Assembly: GCA_033239125.1 (NCBI GenBank)
Contig: BSWB01000001.1
Coordinates: forward strand, 8,258,501 to 8,322,500
Length of the DNA: 64,000 bases
DNA from: Fagopyrum homotropicum
Taxonomy: Eukaryota > Streptophyta > Magnoliopsida > Caryophyllales > Polygonaceae
Direction of reading: 5' to 3'
Positions within the stretch are counted from its first letter, which is position 1. The number at the start of each line of letters is the position of its first letter. The notes under the pieces were generated by a model that saw only the letters and a list, made by a program, of their open reading frames with translations, was not told the origin of the DNA and did not search any database. Below, piece after piece: positions 11,343-21,872 of this stretch. Both the position numbers and the translations under genes were made by a program.

Positions 11343-11536
11343 AGTTACTTTTTGATGATGAAAAGTAACTACGCCTGCGAGAGGCGTAGTCGAACATCCT
11401 TACGCTTTCCTTCTTCGGCGCAGCCGCATTCTTCTTCCTCATTCTTCTTCGTTTCTTCGTTTCTTTCCTTCTTCATCCATTGCCGGCGACCTCGAGAAAT
11501 CAGTCGGAGAAGACCAACCACCACACACACACGAAG

Positions 11537-14500
11537 ATGGTGAGAACTAGGGGGAGAGGTGGCGGTATTGTTCGTACCGGTGGACGGCCGGCGACCTCCG
11601 GCAGCGGAGGAGCTGATTCCGGCGGCGATTCCGGCGACGGCCGGCGAGGAGGCGTTCCTGATTTAGATGCTGGACGAGGAGGACGCTCACGAGTTGTTCG
11701 AGGATGTCGCACATCTCGTGTTGTTAGTGGGGTACGGATTTTATTTTATTTATAATTTACTTTATATTTATTTAATTAATAGCTAATATAATTTTAATTT
11801 AATACATTGTTTATTAATTAGTGTGTTTTTTTGTTTATTAGATAGCAATTAGTGATTAGTTAGTAAATTGTAGACAATTAGTCGTTAATTGAAAAAATTA
11901 GTTGTTAAATAGATAGTTAAGTAATGAAATCAGTAGAAAAGTAGTCGATATTTAGTTGTGTTATTATTCAATAATAAATAAAATTAATTAGTAAGTAATT
12001 AATTTGTTAAAATTAGACAAATAGTAGACAATAAGTCATGGAGCAAAGAAATTAATCGTTTTTACTGATTTAGTCGTCAAATAGTGAACATTTAGTCGAG
12101 AATTAATGAAATTAGTTATCAATGACTCGTTGTTTGAAGAAATGACTCGTTAATTAGAGAATTATTGCTATTAGTTTAACAATTAGTCAATAATGAAATT
12201 ATTAACGTCTATATTTCAATTGTTATTTAGTGATTTAGTCGTTAATTAGATAATAATAGACAAATAATTAGTGAACAACAATTCAAAAGGTAATGAAATT
12301 AGTCGTTAATTAGAGAAATAATATTAGTTAACAATTAGTCAATAATGAAATTAGTATAACAATTAGTCAATAATGAAATTAGTAATGAAATTAGTCGTTA
12401 ATTAGAGAAATAATATTAGTTAACAATTAGTCAATAATGAAATTAGTAATGAAATTAGTTTAACAATTAGTCAATAATGAAATTAGTAATGAAATTAGTC
12501 GTTAATTAGTGGTTTTAAGTTAATAATTAGTGAATTATTGCTATTAGTTTAACAATTAGTCAATAATGAAATTAGTGATATTAGTTAACAATTAGTCAAT
12601 AATGAAATTAGTAATGAAATTAGTCGTTAATTAGTGGTTTAAGTTAATTAATATAATTAATCAATAATTAATTAAATTATGCAAATTATATAGGTTGCCG
12701 GGCCTAGTACCCGAGGATGGGCCGCTACGGTTTCTAACCGTAAGCGGCGGATGATAGAGCTTGGACTAGTGGATCCCGATGATGTCCAGGAGGATCATCA
12801 GGAGGAGGAGCAGGAGGAGGAGAGGGTGCACGAGTCCGATGCGCAGGTCGAGGAGCGGATGGACATGCTATTCGGTTCATCCGACGTTTCTGGCGGCCAT
12901 ATCCTACCCGAGGCGGACGTGGACGCTTTTGTGTTGGAGTTGCATCAGTCTATGGAGCGTCGTTCCCCTCCCCCCTCTCGTTCAGAGAGCTCTACTGCTG
13001 GTGGTAGGAGTGTTGGTCAGTCTGGACAGCAGGGTGGACCTCCACCACCACCTCCGCCTCCGCCTCCGCCTGTTGATGCAGGTCTCGACCATGGGTATCC
13101 TGGAGGTCCCGCTATACGGGACCTACTGGTGAGCTATGACACCCATGTTGCTCGCGATATATGGGTTGGTGAGGTACGGATTTATATTTCAATTGTTATT
13201 TTATTTTTTATTACATCTGATTATGTTATTAACGTTTAAATGATATTTGGATTACAGGATAGAGCTGTGTTACGGGTATATCGGCTAGGAGCCACTGTGT
13301 CTGGCTTGCGTACCCTTGCCCATCGATTTCCTGACTCGGAGTGGATGGCGCTTGTTAGGGAGAGTGGACTACACGGCCTCCTGGATATGCAGTGGGCTGG
13401 GGTGGATCATGCGCTTGCATCTGCCTTCGTGGAGCGGTGGTATCCAGAGACCTCAGGATTTCACTTCCCATGGGGACAGATCTCGATCACCCTCCATGAC
13501 GTTCATCAGTTATTAGGACTTCGCATCGACGGGGATGAGGTTATGGGGGCCCGAGATGATACTCTTTTCACCTCCATGTTCGGCTTCCTACCGATGGAGG
13601 TGAAGGCCGCCGCGAAGGCGGGTGGGTGGCCTAGATCTGATCTCCTCTCTACGATCAGGAGTATGGCAGAGTCTCCAGAGGCGAGGCAGAAGGACATCGC
13701 CAGTGGATTCTTAGCTCTTCTTATTGGCTCCACCCTGTTCATTGACAAGTCCACGAACAAGGTGAAGTCTCATCTACTGAGCGTCTGTCGCGACCCGACT
13801 ACGATGGCGTCTCGTGCTTGGGGGACAGCTACATTAGCATATATGTACCGACAGTTGGGCGAGTCCTCCAGGCGGGAGGTTCATACATTAGCTAGTTGTT
13901 CCCTTCTTTTGGAGGTATGCAATTAATTATGACTTTTGTTTTCAAAATATAGTAGTATATGAAGTAACATTAAATCGTTATTGTGTTGTGCAGTCCTGGA
14001 TTCACCATCATTTCCCCCACTTCAGACCTAGAGGTCATGCAGACCCTCATAGACATACAGATGCCCGACATGCACTGAGGACGGAGAGGGGGGCGACAGG
14101 ACAGTTTGAGAGATCGGCCTTCTTAGGATTTAGGGCACAGCTATCCATGTGTAGGATGGAGGAGGTACTTTCAATTCCCTTACTCTAATTATAATCAAGT
14201 ACGTTTACTTGTGTATTGAATCTATAAGTTTGTCTTAGGTGACGTGGATGCCATGGGGTACTCTCGACGGATTCCACACTGGACAGATGCGTATATCGAC
14301 CTATTTGGGGGTGATTCGCTTTTGTTGGGTGGAGGAGTCATATCAGCCCCAGTTTCTCCTACGTCAGTTTGGGCGTGTTCAGATCGTCCCTACGCAGCTC
14401 CCTACAGTTCCTCCAGGATGGATCATCCGCCCTTTTGTGTTGAGGAGGCCGGCGAGGATAGGAAAGTACGAGCTGCAGTTTTCTCCTGAGGAGTGGCATC

Positions 14501-14916
14501 ATTGGGCGACGCGGGACCAGCATCTATACGACATTCACAGCGTCCCAGCGGTTGTCGACCCATGGCAGATGGATGAGTACTTCTTAGATTGGTTTTTACC
14601 ACGTACTCACCCATACGTCCAGCCACCTCCAGATGGTGCACCACCACCGCCTCCCGTTGCACCTATTGTCCTTCCAGAGCGGGTACAGAAACTAATCTTT
14701 GTTAGCTTTGCAATTCTCTATATTTTAGATACAATTAATTAAAAAAAAATTTTTGTTCAACAGCGCTTACAGATAGCTATTGGTATGACACGAGAGGCAG
14801 TGGCTCGTGGTCCTCCATTACCGTTTGAGTTTGCTCAGCGACTATTAGTTGTTTTAGTTGGAGAGGATACACCAGAGGCGCCACCACCTGTTAGGGCATC
14901 TCAGCGCCAGGAGTAG
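11537..14916 (+). CDS. Plant mobile domain (PMD, MAIN-like) protein
   Basis: Six exons join in frame to a 699-aa protein: 11537-11731, 12694-13173, 13258-13914, 13994-14164, 14239-14682 and 14764-14916, all with GT-AG introns. Residues 1-65 are Arg/Gly-rich (MVRTRGRGGG start). 66-225 are acidic, then a run of 11 prolines. From about 226 to 600 is the plant mobile domain, also annotated as aminotransferase-like, with the conserved stretches GLHGLLDMQW, LVERWYPET-like FVERWYPETSGFHFPWG, and ISITLHDVHQLLGLRIDG. PMD proteins occur both as host genes (MAIN, MAIL1, in silencing and genome stability) and inside transposons. This copy lies within MULE ends and converges with the transposase, so it is element cargo. 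Its biochemical activity is unknown. The start was chosen as the first ATG of the exon that splices in frame. Confidence 0.85.
11800..12660 (+). repeat. Degenerate TTAGTCGTTAATTAG repeats in PMD intron 1
   Basis: The 962-bp first intron is filled with variants of AATGAAATTAGTCGTTAATTAG and TTAACAATTAGTCAATAATG; at least ten TTAGTC cores are visible. The same core is found, inverted, in intron 1 of the transposase gene (18600-18760). Confidence 0.85.
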
Positions 14917-15628
14917 ATTGCAGTTGTTACTTATTATGTTTGAATATTAGCTGTTTTGAATATGTTGGACGATTAACTGTCTTATGACTTTATGTGGAAG
15001 ACATTTTATTACTTATTATGTGTCAATAGTTTTTTGAATCTTATACGTCAATAGTTTTTTGAATATTAGTGGTTTTGAAAATAATTCAAAACTACTAAAA
15101 AAACTTCTAAATAATTTATTAAAAATAAAAATAAGATGTCAATTTTTATTAAATAATTTATTAAAAATAAAAATAAGATGTCAATTTTTATTAAATAATT
15201 TATTAAAAATTAAAATGGAAAGTGAAGTGCATAGTTATTAAAAAAAACTTCTAAATAGTTTGAAGGAAATCGAGAAATAGAAAGTGAAGCTTTTGAAGTA
15301 TCAAATGACTCACTCTTTGAAATATACTATTTGTTTACTTTATATAAATTATGATATACAATGAAGGAATTATTTTTTTACTCTTTATACAAGTTATTCA
15401 ACTAAAGTTTCTTATATTTTTTTAATTTATTGTTTTATTGATACAACAATTCAAAACCACAAATACAAACAACAACTCAACAACACATTCAATACAACAA
15501 TTCAAAACCACAAATGCAAACAACAACTCAACAACACATTCAATACAACAATTCAAAACCACAAATACAAACAACAACTCAACAACACATTCAATCATGG
15601 GATACCGGGGGTCTTCTGTATCTCGCTA
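14917..15628. repeat. Spacer between the convergent MULE genes, with two tandem arrays
   Basis: This is the shared 3' flank of the PMD and transposase genes. Array 1 (about 15105-15215) has three copies of a 42-bp AT-rich unit containing AAGATGTCAATTTTTATT. Array 2 (about 15440-15594) has three copies of a 51-bp unit containing AATTCAAAACCACAAAT and AACAACTCAACAACAC. Because 42 and 51 are multiples of three, they create spurious repetitive reading frames. I see no gene here. Confidence 0.8.
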
Positions 15629-15735
15629 TTATCCGCCTCTTCTTCTCTCTGAAGGAGTCTTCTGTATCTCGCTATTATCCGCCTCTTCTTCTCTCTGAAG
15701 GAGTCTTCTGTATCTCGCTATTCTCCGGTCATATA
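15614..15735 (-). repeat. 46-bp tandem repeat overlapping the transposase 3' end
   Basis: About two and a half copies of a unit containing TCTGTATCTCGCTATTATCC and CTTCTTCTCTCTGAAGGAG. The repeat overlaps the last coding exon of the transposase on the minus strand, and the stop at 15629 lies within it. The length is not a multiple of three, so successive copies are read in different frames; the C-terminal tail therefore varies with copy number. Confidence 0.75.
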
Positions 15736-18700
15736 CGTGGGTGAAACCCTCAACTGAAGCATCGTGACCTCGCATCCAATCATGGGATACCGGGGGCAAT
15801 GGAGCGTTTTGGTGCAACCAAACCTATTTTCAGAATTCCAAGGCAAGTTAATCAAACATTTCTGACGGCTTATACGTATTAAAAAGTACGTTAGAATTAA
15901 AACAACTTACCGGAACGTAGTGATGATCATTAAGTATAGCAATTGCTTGCACTTCTGTTGGAGGTTGTTGTCCTTCTTCAGTATCGGCAATCAAGGGCAA
16001 GCAAGTGTATGAGTCTAATCTAGAAAAGACGACAAGGGTCACCCGAAACAAAGTGGCATATGCGAGAGCACAAGTAGGAACCTCCATCCAAAACTGTGAT
16101 GCGCAAGGTGCAGGGTTAAGGTAGTTGACGTTGTCAATCAGTTCTTCGAGCTCATCATCGCCATGTATTCCGGAGTATACATGCATATGTCTACTCAACT
16201 CCCAAGCTAGCTCTCTCCGGACACGAATGTACTCATCTGGACGGTAACCCAATAATGCACCAAGTGATCGATATCCACAGTGTCCATCGCCCGGAACATC
16301 TATCACACGATCAACGTAAGATAACATAAAGGCTGGGATATTCCTATAACCCCAGTTGAATCCTCGGACCACAAGTTCTGACGGCTGAGTTGGAACAGTC
16401 TTCTGAGACTCCGGGATGGTACTAGCCTCGCCTGTGGTGTCAGCTCGTCCTCGACCACGTCCTCGGCCTCGGCCTCGAACTTTTCCTCTAGAACTTTGTG
16501 ACGACTTCCTCATCTGTGACTCCTTATCAGCTCGAGCATGCTCAAATGCAGATGGCACTCGACGCTGCTTGTTTCCCTTGTCAGAAGGATGTGAAATTCT
16601 CGGCTCCCGAGCAACTGACTCCGTCGGATACAACACAGTGGCCGCATAAGCCCCAAACTTGTCTATAATGTCTTGACTCAACATGCCCTCCCTGTGCATG
16701 GTCATAAAAGATGTCAAAGTAATATCTCCCATCGACAGAGGAATACCATCGGGTTCTTCCACTTCTTCGGTGACTTCATGCCATACAACCTGCCTCCAAA
16801 AGGGATGTATTGCAGTCAAAAACATAGGCCTGTTTTCACGGAGAGCCGCTGCAAACTCATGCACGCACGGAATCCCGTATGATTGCCTCCAATACCAGTC
16901 GTCACATGTAGCATCAAATGTCCCTTTGCGCGCCACTTTGCAATTCTCGATCAAGTACTTCATGCAATTGTTCGACACCTTCCGGATAAGAAATGTAAAC
17001 ATAGGGTCTTCTTGGATACCTACGATAGTATGAGTACGCGACTTCTCTATGGTACCCTGAATCTCATCGATCTGATCTCCAATCATTCTATGGATGGCCT
17101 TGATGAGAGTATCAAATCCACAACGAGTAGACTTAAGAGTTCTCTTCAACACCGAATGAGCACCCTCAGCCCTACGATTAAAACATAATTTAAAACTTTT
17201 AGTATAAATCATTATTAGTAACCTTAACAATAAAAGATGTAATGAGTATTTATCTAACCTTCCTGTCGTCCTTGATCCAAGATGGAGGTAGTGATCGGTC
17301 CAACAACGAACAATAGCTTCCTTGTACTTGTCCAACCATGTCTTCTCAAGGTACTCCATCAAATGATACTTGTCCATCCAACTATCCCTCATATGCAAGA
17401 GCCTCGCCTCATAAGCCGCAATAGTAGTCGAGTCAAACAACTCATGACAATCTCTCATGAATTTTGCTTGGATGGATGGCGAATGTGACTTCCACCAACT
17501 ATTTGATTCGATGTTTCTGAACACATGCCATTCACATAAAATATGTTTAGCATCTGCGAAGACTCTCGGCATTGCTTTTATGAGACCTAATTCTCGGTTT
17601 GTCACTATCACCTCCGGCTTCTTTCCACTGAATAACATGGCAATGCGTTCCAAAGCCCACTCGTAATGACCCGTTGTCTCTCGTTTCATTAACACAAACG
17701 CAACGGGAAAAGTTTGTTGTGTGCTAGTCAATCCGACGATCTCCAACAACGGCATGTCATATCTGCAAAATATAATGAATGAGACTTTGTAATTAAAAAA
17801 AAGTTTAATATAAACAAACTGAATGAATTACATACTAACCTATTCGTCTTGTATGTAGCATCCATGATGACAACGTATGGAAACATGGCAACCCAACGCT
17901 TCGACTCGGGATGGGCTAGGAATAAGTCACTCACTTCCTCCGCTCCTTCAATGGTTTCCATCCTAATATCCCACATATAATCCTTCTCTTTCAAGAATTT
18001 CAACGCTTCTTGAATTACCGTTCGATCTCCCATCGCTTCCAACCTAAATTTATTCCGAGCGTTTGAAACTTGCTTCCTAGAAGTGACCATCTTTTCGGGA
18101 TCTTCAAAATCGCTCTTTAACAAACGAACAATTTCTTTCGGAGGCATTCCCGCTTCGGTATAAATTTGGACTCGTTTCATTTGTGCCTTCGTCAACCGTC
18201 CAGCAAAAGCATGACCTACCAACTTCTTTGGAAGAGGATGATTGTGAATTCCGTGAACATTCCTCACACCCCATAGACCCCTTTGCACCTCATCAACGTG
18301 TAAGCGAAAATTACAATCGAACTTCTTCGTTTTGCATAATTTCCTCAAGCCATTCGCCTCACTCTTACGCACTCCGTGATGCTCACACACAAATACCACT
18401 TTTCCAAAACGGCGATCATCCGACTTGTAGGACTTTAGTTTGATGAGAACCATATTTCTACTTCCAGCTCTCTCAAGAACCCACGCAACTAACGAGTCCA
18501 TATCCGTCCATATCCGATGGTCCACGAACAAACTAGTATAGTAATAATCATCGGAAATATCGGCAGCCTACAATAATTATTCCAAAATTTTCATTCACTA
18601 TGACTATATCATATATTCTAACATTGCTAAAATTAATTACCGACTAATTACATTATAATTGGCCACTAATTCACTAATTAACGACTAATTTCTTCAATTA

Positions 18701-18986
18701 ACGACTACTTTCTTCAATTAACGACTAAATTCTACTAATTCATAAATTAACGACTAAATCATATAACATAAAAATAACTAAAACATATAACAATAAACTA
18801 CGTCAAAACAAACGAATTGAAAAAACTAACCTCAACACCCGAATACGGATCGTAACTACTAAGCATCGCGGGATTGAACAAGCCCTCGTCACCCTCCACA
18901 TCATCTTCACCTCCACCGAAATCAACACCGTCATCCTCTTCTCCATCGCCAGAATGATATCTCGCTTCGCCATCGTCGGAATTCAT
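15629..18986 (-). CDS. MULE transposase fused to an OTU-like cysteine protease
   Basis: Five exons join in frame to 947 aa: 18986-18831, 18567-17840, 17762-17259, 17171-15911 and 15823-15629. Order: acidic N-terminus (1-65); WRKY-GCM1/FAR1-type zinc region (about 95-175, ending HGIHNHPL); MULE DDE transposase (about 280-520) with Asp288 in MDATY, Asn350 where the second catalytic Asp is expected (TNREL), CEWH at 371-374, and Glu465 in AEGAHS; a SWIM-like segment (GIPCVHEF); an Arg/Gly tract (RGRGRGRGRGR); and an OTU domain (about 752-885) with DGHC Cys761 and a late His879/880. OTU domains are usually deubiquitinases; what this one does for the element is unknown. Asn350 makes cut-and-paste activity doubtful. 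The last exon was recovered from a GTAAGT donor right after HHYVP. It converges with the PMD gene. Confidence 0.85.
18568..18830 (-). repeat. TTAGTCGTTAATT repeats in transposase intron 1
   Basis: On the minus strand this intron carries four or more TTAGTCGTTAATT cores spaced by short AT-rich segments, including ATTAGTCGTTAATTAG. This is the same degenerate repeat that fills intron 1 of the PMD gene at the opposite end of the element. Confidence 0.8.
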
Positions 18987-19294
18987 CTTCGAATGACTTT
19001 TTTTGCGAAAAAACGTAGGTTTTATGGATTGAATACATACGATTTAGGTCGAATGCATAATATTTATACTAACGTTTGGAACACATTACCGTTGTATAAC
19101 GGCTAGTTGATAAAACTACGTTTACGAGACGCGTAGTCGCAGTTTGATAAACGGCTAGTATATGTGACCTCGCTTACGCGTCTCGTAAGCGTAGTCTACA
19201 GAGGACTACTACGCCTACGAGACGCGTAGTCGCACAAATCTCTCCTACAAATTTTGAGTATCGACTACGATTACGAGAGGCGTAGTCGGCTACT

Positions 19295-19329
19295 GGGTAC
19301 GAATAGCATGTTTATGTGGGTACGAATAG
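19295..19329 (-). repeat. Right terminal inverted repeat of the MULE
   Basis: Exact inverted copy of 11165-11199, ending GTGGGTACGAATAG on the plus strand. The 180 bp inside it (from about 19108) carry several ACGAGACGCGTAGTCG-type palindromic motifs, diverged from those at the left end. Confidence 0.9.
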
Positions 19330-19444
19330 AACGAACCTTGACATACTAGTCATTTCTATCACAAACAAACCTTTAAAGAAGTTGGCATACAATTAAATCA
19401 GAAAGGCGAGCGATTAGGCTGTTCAAATTTAATTTCTCTCAACT

Positions 19445-21872
19445 ATGATATCTAGTGGTGAAAATAGCGAAGCTCAAGTATCTACCATTGTCGATGCCTT
19501 TAACTTGGAGAACCCACCATCGGAGTTTACGCCGCATCCTACTCCCCTCGGGAAGATGTTCCTGGTGGCCTCTATAGCTGCCGGTATCATGTTCGGTCGG
19601 ACCCAACAAGTCTTTCTCCTTCCCCCTTACATCAGTAAAGTGCTCAATCTATCCAACACAAGCTGGACCTTCATTTGTGCATGTGGCTTCATCTCAAGAG
19701 GGCTTGTGCAGCCAATTGTCGGTTATTACTCCGATCGATGTACCTCCATCTTTGGCCGCCGTCGGCCCTTCATTGTAGCCGGAGTTGGCCTCACAGTGTT
19801 CGCATTTTTTCTTATTGGATATTCTGCCGACTTCGGAAACTTCTCCAAAGATCCTTATCACACCACCCCTAACTTCGGATACTTTGCGGCAGGGTTCTTC
19901 ATCCTTGATGTTGCCAACAGCATGCTTCGTGTATCATGTTGTGCCCTCCTTGTCGACATGGCGGCCAAGGACCACTCCAAAATATATATTGCGAACGCCT
20001 TCTTCTCCTTCTTCTCTGCCGCCGGTGGCATCCTTGGATATGTCGCCGGGAGCTACAACAAACTCTACCTCATCTTCCCCTTCTCCAAGACCGCGGCTTG
20101 CGATGTGACATGCGCCAACTTCAAGTCTTGCACCATAATCGCCATTGCTCTCCTCATCGCCCTCATCTGCATCGCCCTCTCCTTTGCCACTGAAATTACC
20201 TTTATAACCACAACAGAGGAAGAAAACCGCGAGCAAGGGGCTTTGGCAAAGCGCGTCAAGCTACTCTTTCTCAACGCGTTACAAGGCCTTACTTGGCCGA
20301 CGTGGATCCTCTTGCTAGTGACGTCTCTAAATTGGATCGCGTTCTTCACCTTTTTATTGGACGTAACTCGTTGGGTTGGAACGGAGATATACGATGGAAA
20401 GATACGGCAACCAGTGTATGAAAGGGGTGTACGTTTTGCTAAATTAGTGGAGCTCATTTTCATGTCCATTGTATGTGGTGTAATATCACTTGTGATCGAG
20501 CCGCTACGACGTTGGGTTGGCGGGGCCAACAAGCTATGGGGAATCGGCAACTTATTGCTAGCGGTTTGCTTGACAATGACGGTGATGGTGACAAAGATGG
20601 CACAACATCAAAGGAACAATGCTCTGCTTGGTGGCGCGGTTGCAGTGTCAATGCCTTCTACCACCGTCAAAGCTTGCACTATGGCATTACTTTCGTTTAT
20701 GGGTGTCCCTTATGCGGTACGTCAAATGTACGATTAACTTTTTTCATTTTACTAGTTCATAATTATTATTGTTAATGTTTTCATTAGACTTCATCATTTC
20801 CGTGCTTGAGTCAGATCTAGCAAATAGATTATTTTTTTCCTACCTTTTTTCCCGTTTATCCGGATTGCATTCGGGTCAACCCCGAACGGACAACCAATTT
20901 TTTTAAGTATTATTTTAAAATATAATTAATAAAAAACTATAATATACTTAGTTTATGTTATTCAATACGTACACAGTTTTGTTATAATGGTGTATAATAT
21001 TATATTTTTCTTAATATTGTATATTATTTAAAATAATTAGATATATTATATTTTTTAAAATATTAATCCAGTTGGGGCTTGTTGGCCTGGTTAGGTAGGC
21101 AGGCTAGCTTTTCCCCACCTCCGAACTCGTCTGTTTTCTCGAACGGGGCGGTCCGGTGGTGATCCAGTCTATTGCCTACGTACGAATTTAGTAAAATTTC
21201 TATCGTCACTATGTTGAAAGAGATTTATGTTACATATGAACACAAATCAAACCAAATAAGATATGCAATACATGCATGTGATGATTAAAAAGATGTGTTT
21301 TTTGAACTCATCACTAACGATCGCACGTTAGAATAGGTTAATGATCATTACATGTGAGGGGGGGGGGAATTACCCAAATAACTTTTCACAACGATTACCC
21401 AAATAACAATCGTTAGTTTCTTATTAAAAAGACCGTTTAGTTTTTGTTCAAATTATGCCATAAATAAAATATCATTATATTTATTTCTAGTTTATATTTG
21501 AAGTCTAATCTAGTGAAAACCCCTCATGTACACTTATCATGGTTTTTTTTGTCATGTTAGTTCAATTTTTAATCTAAAAAAATGTAAGTGGTTCCTACTT
21601 CCTACCGTAAGAAAGATTTTCACTTAAACTCAATTTTATATATATAAATTACACTTTATATATATATAAACTACGTCTTCATTATTTGTTACATAAAATT
21701 TGGTTGTTTACAATGAGCTATATATTTTATATTAAATTTTAAAGTCATATCGTACGTTTTATATATAACTACAATATGCATAAGTGCAGTGTGATTTTAC
21801 TTGTGCAGGTAAGTGTCACTATTCCGTTTGCTTTAGCATCTATATATTCGGTATCTTCTGGTGTTGGCCAAG
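19445..21872 (+). pseudogene. Divergent sucrose transporter-like gene, 3' end missing
   Basis: Family role: SUC/SUT proteins are 12-helix plasma-membrane or vacuolar proton-sucrose symporters of about 500 aa. Exon 1 (19445-20716) has 424 open codons; exon 2 (21809-21872) continues in phase as VSVTIPFALASIYSVSSGVG, then a GTACGT donor. The last exon, which in this family encodes the final ~70 residues, is not visible before the Helitron and the next gene. Conserved: GYYSDRCTSIFGRRRPFI (residues 93-110), WILLLVTSLNWIAF (287-300), KLWGIGNL (363-370). Odd: residues 47-80 are far from the family pattern and lack the conserved His of the first loop, and the WFPFLLFDTDW region reads FFTFLLDVTRW. The MULE ends 115 bp upstream of the ATG. 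The long open exon 1 suggests either recent decay or a truncated product. Transport function is doubtful. Confidence 0.8.
20717..21808 (+). other. Intron 1 of the sucrose transporter-like gene
   Basis: A GT-AG intron of 1,092 bp, AT-rich. A GC-richer patch at 21070-21180 (GGGGCGGTCCGGTGGTG) and one at 20860-20890 look like foreign insertions, but no clear ends or target duplications are seen. No coding sequence is found inside. Confidence 0.6.

Larger units (their letters stand above)
11165..19329. mobile_element. 8.2-kb MULE carrying PMD and OTU-transposase genes
   Basis: Its ends are an exact ~35-bp inverted repeat (11165-11199 and 19295-19329) containing CTATTCGTACCCACAT and a second CTATTCGTACCC. 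Inside each end lie dense GAGAGGCGTAGTCG-type inverted motifs. Two convergent genes fill the interior: a PMD gene on the plus strand and a MULE transposase with OTU domain on the minus strand, both open through all exons. The flanks (left TCGAGATTG, right AACGAACCTTG) match only partly, so a clean 9-10 bp target duplication cannot be claimed. The right end lies 115 bp before the sucrose transporter ATG. Its size and transposase make it a potentially autonomous element by structure. Confidence 0.88.

Noticed and set aside
15438..15744. Repetitive frames reading IQQFKTTN(T/A)NNNSTTHS three times
   Set aside because: They come from a 51-bp tandem repeat whose length is a multiple of three; there is no start context or domain.
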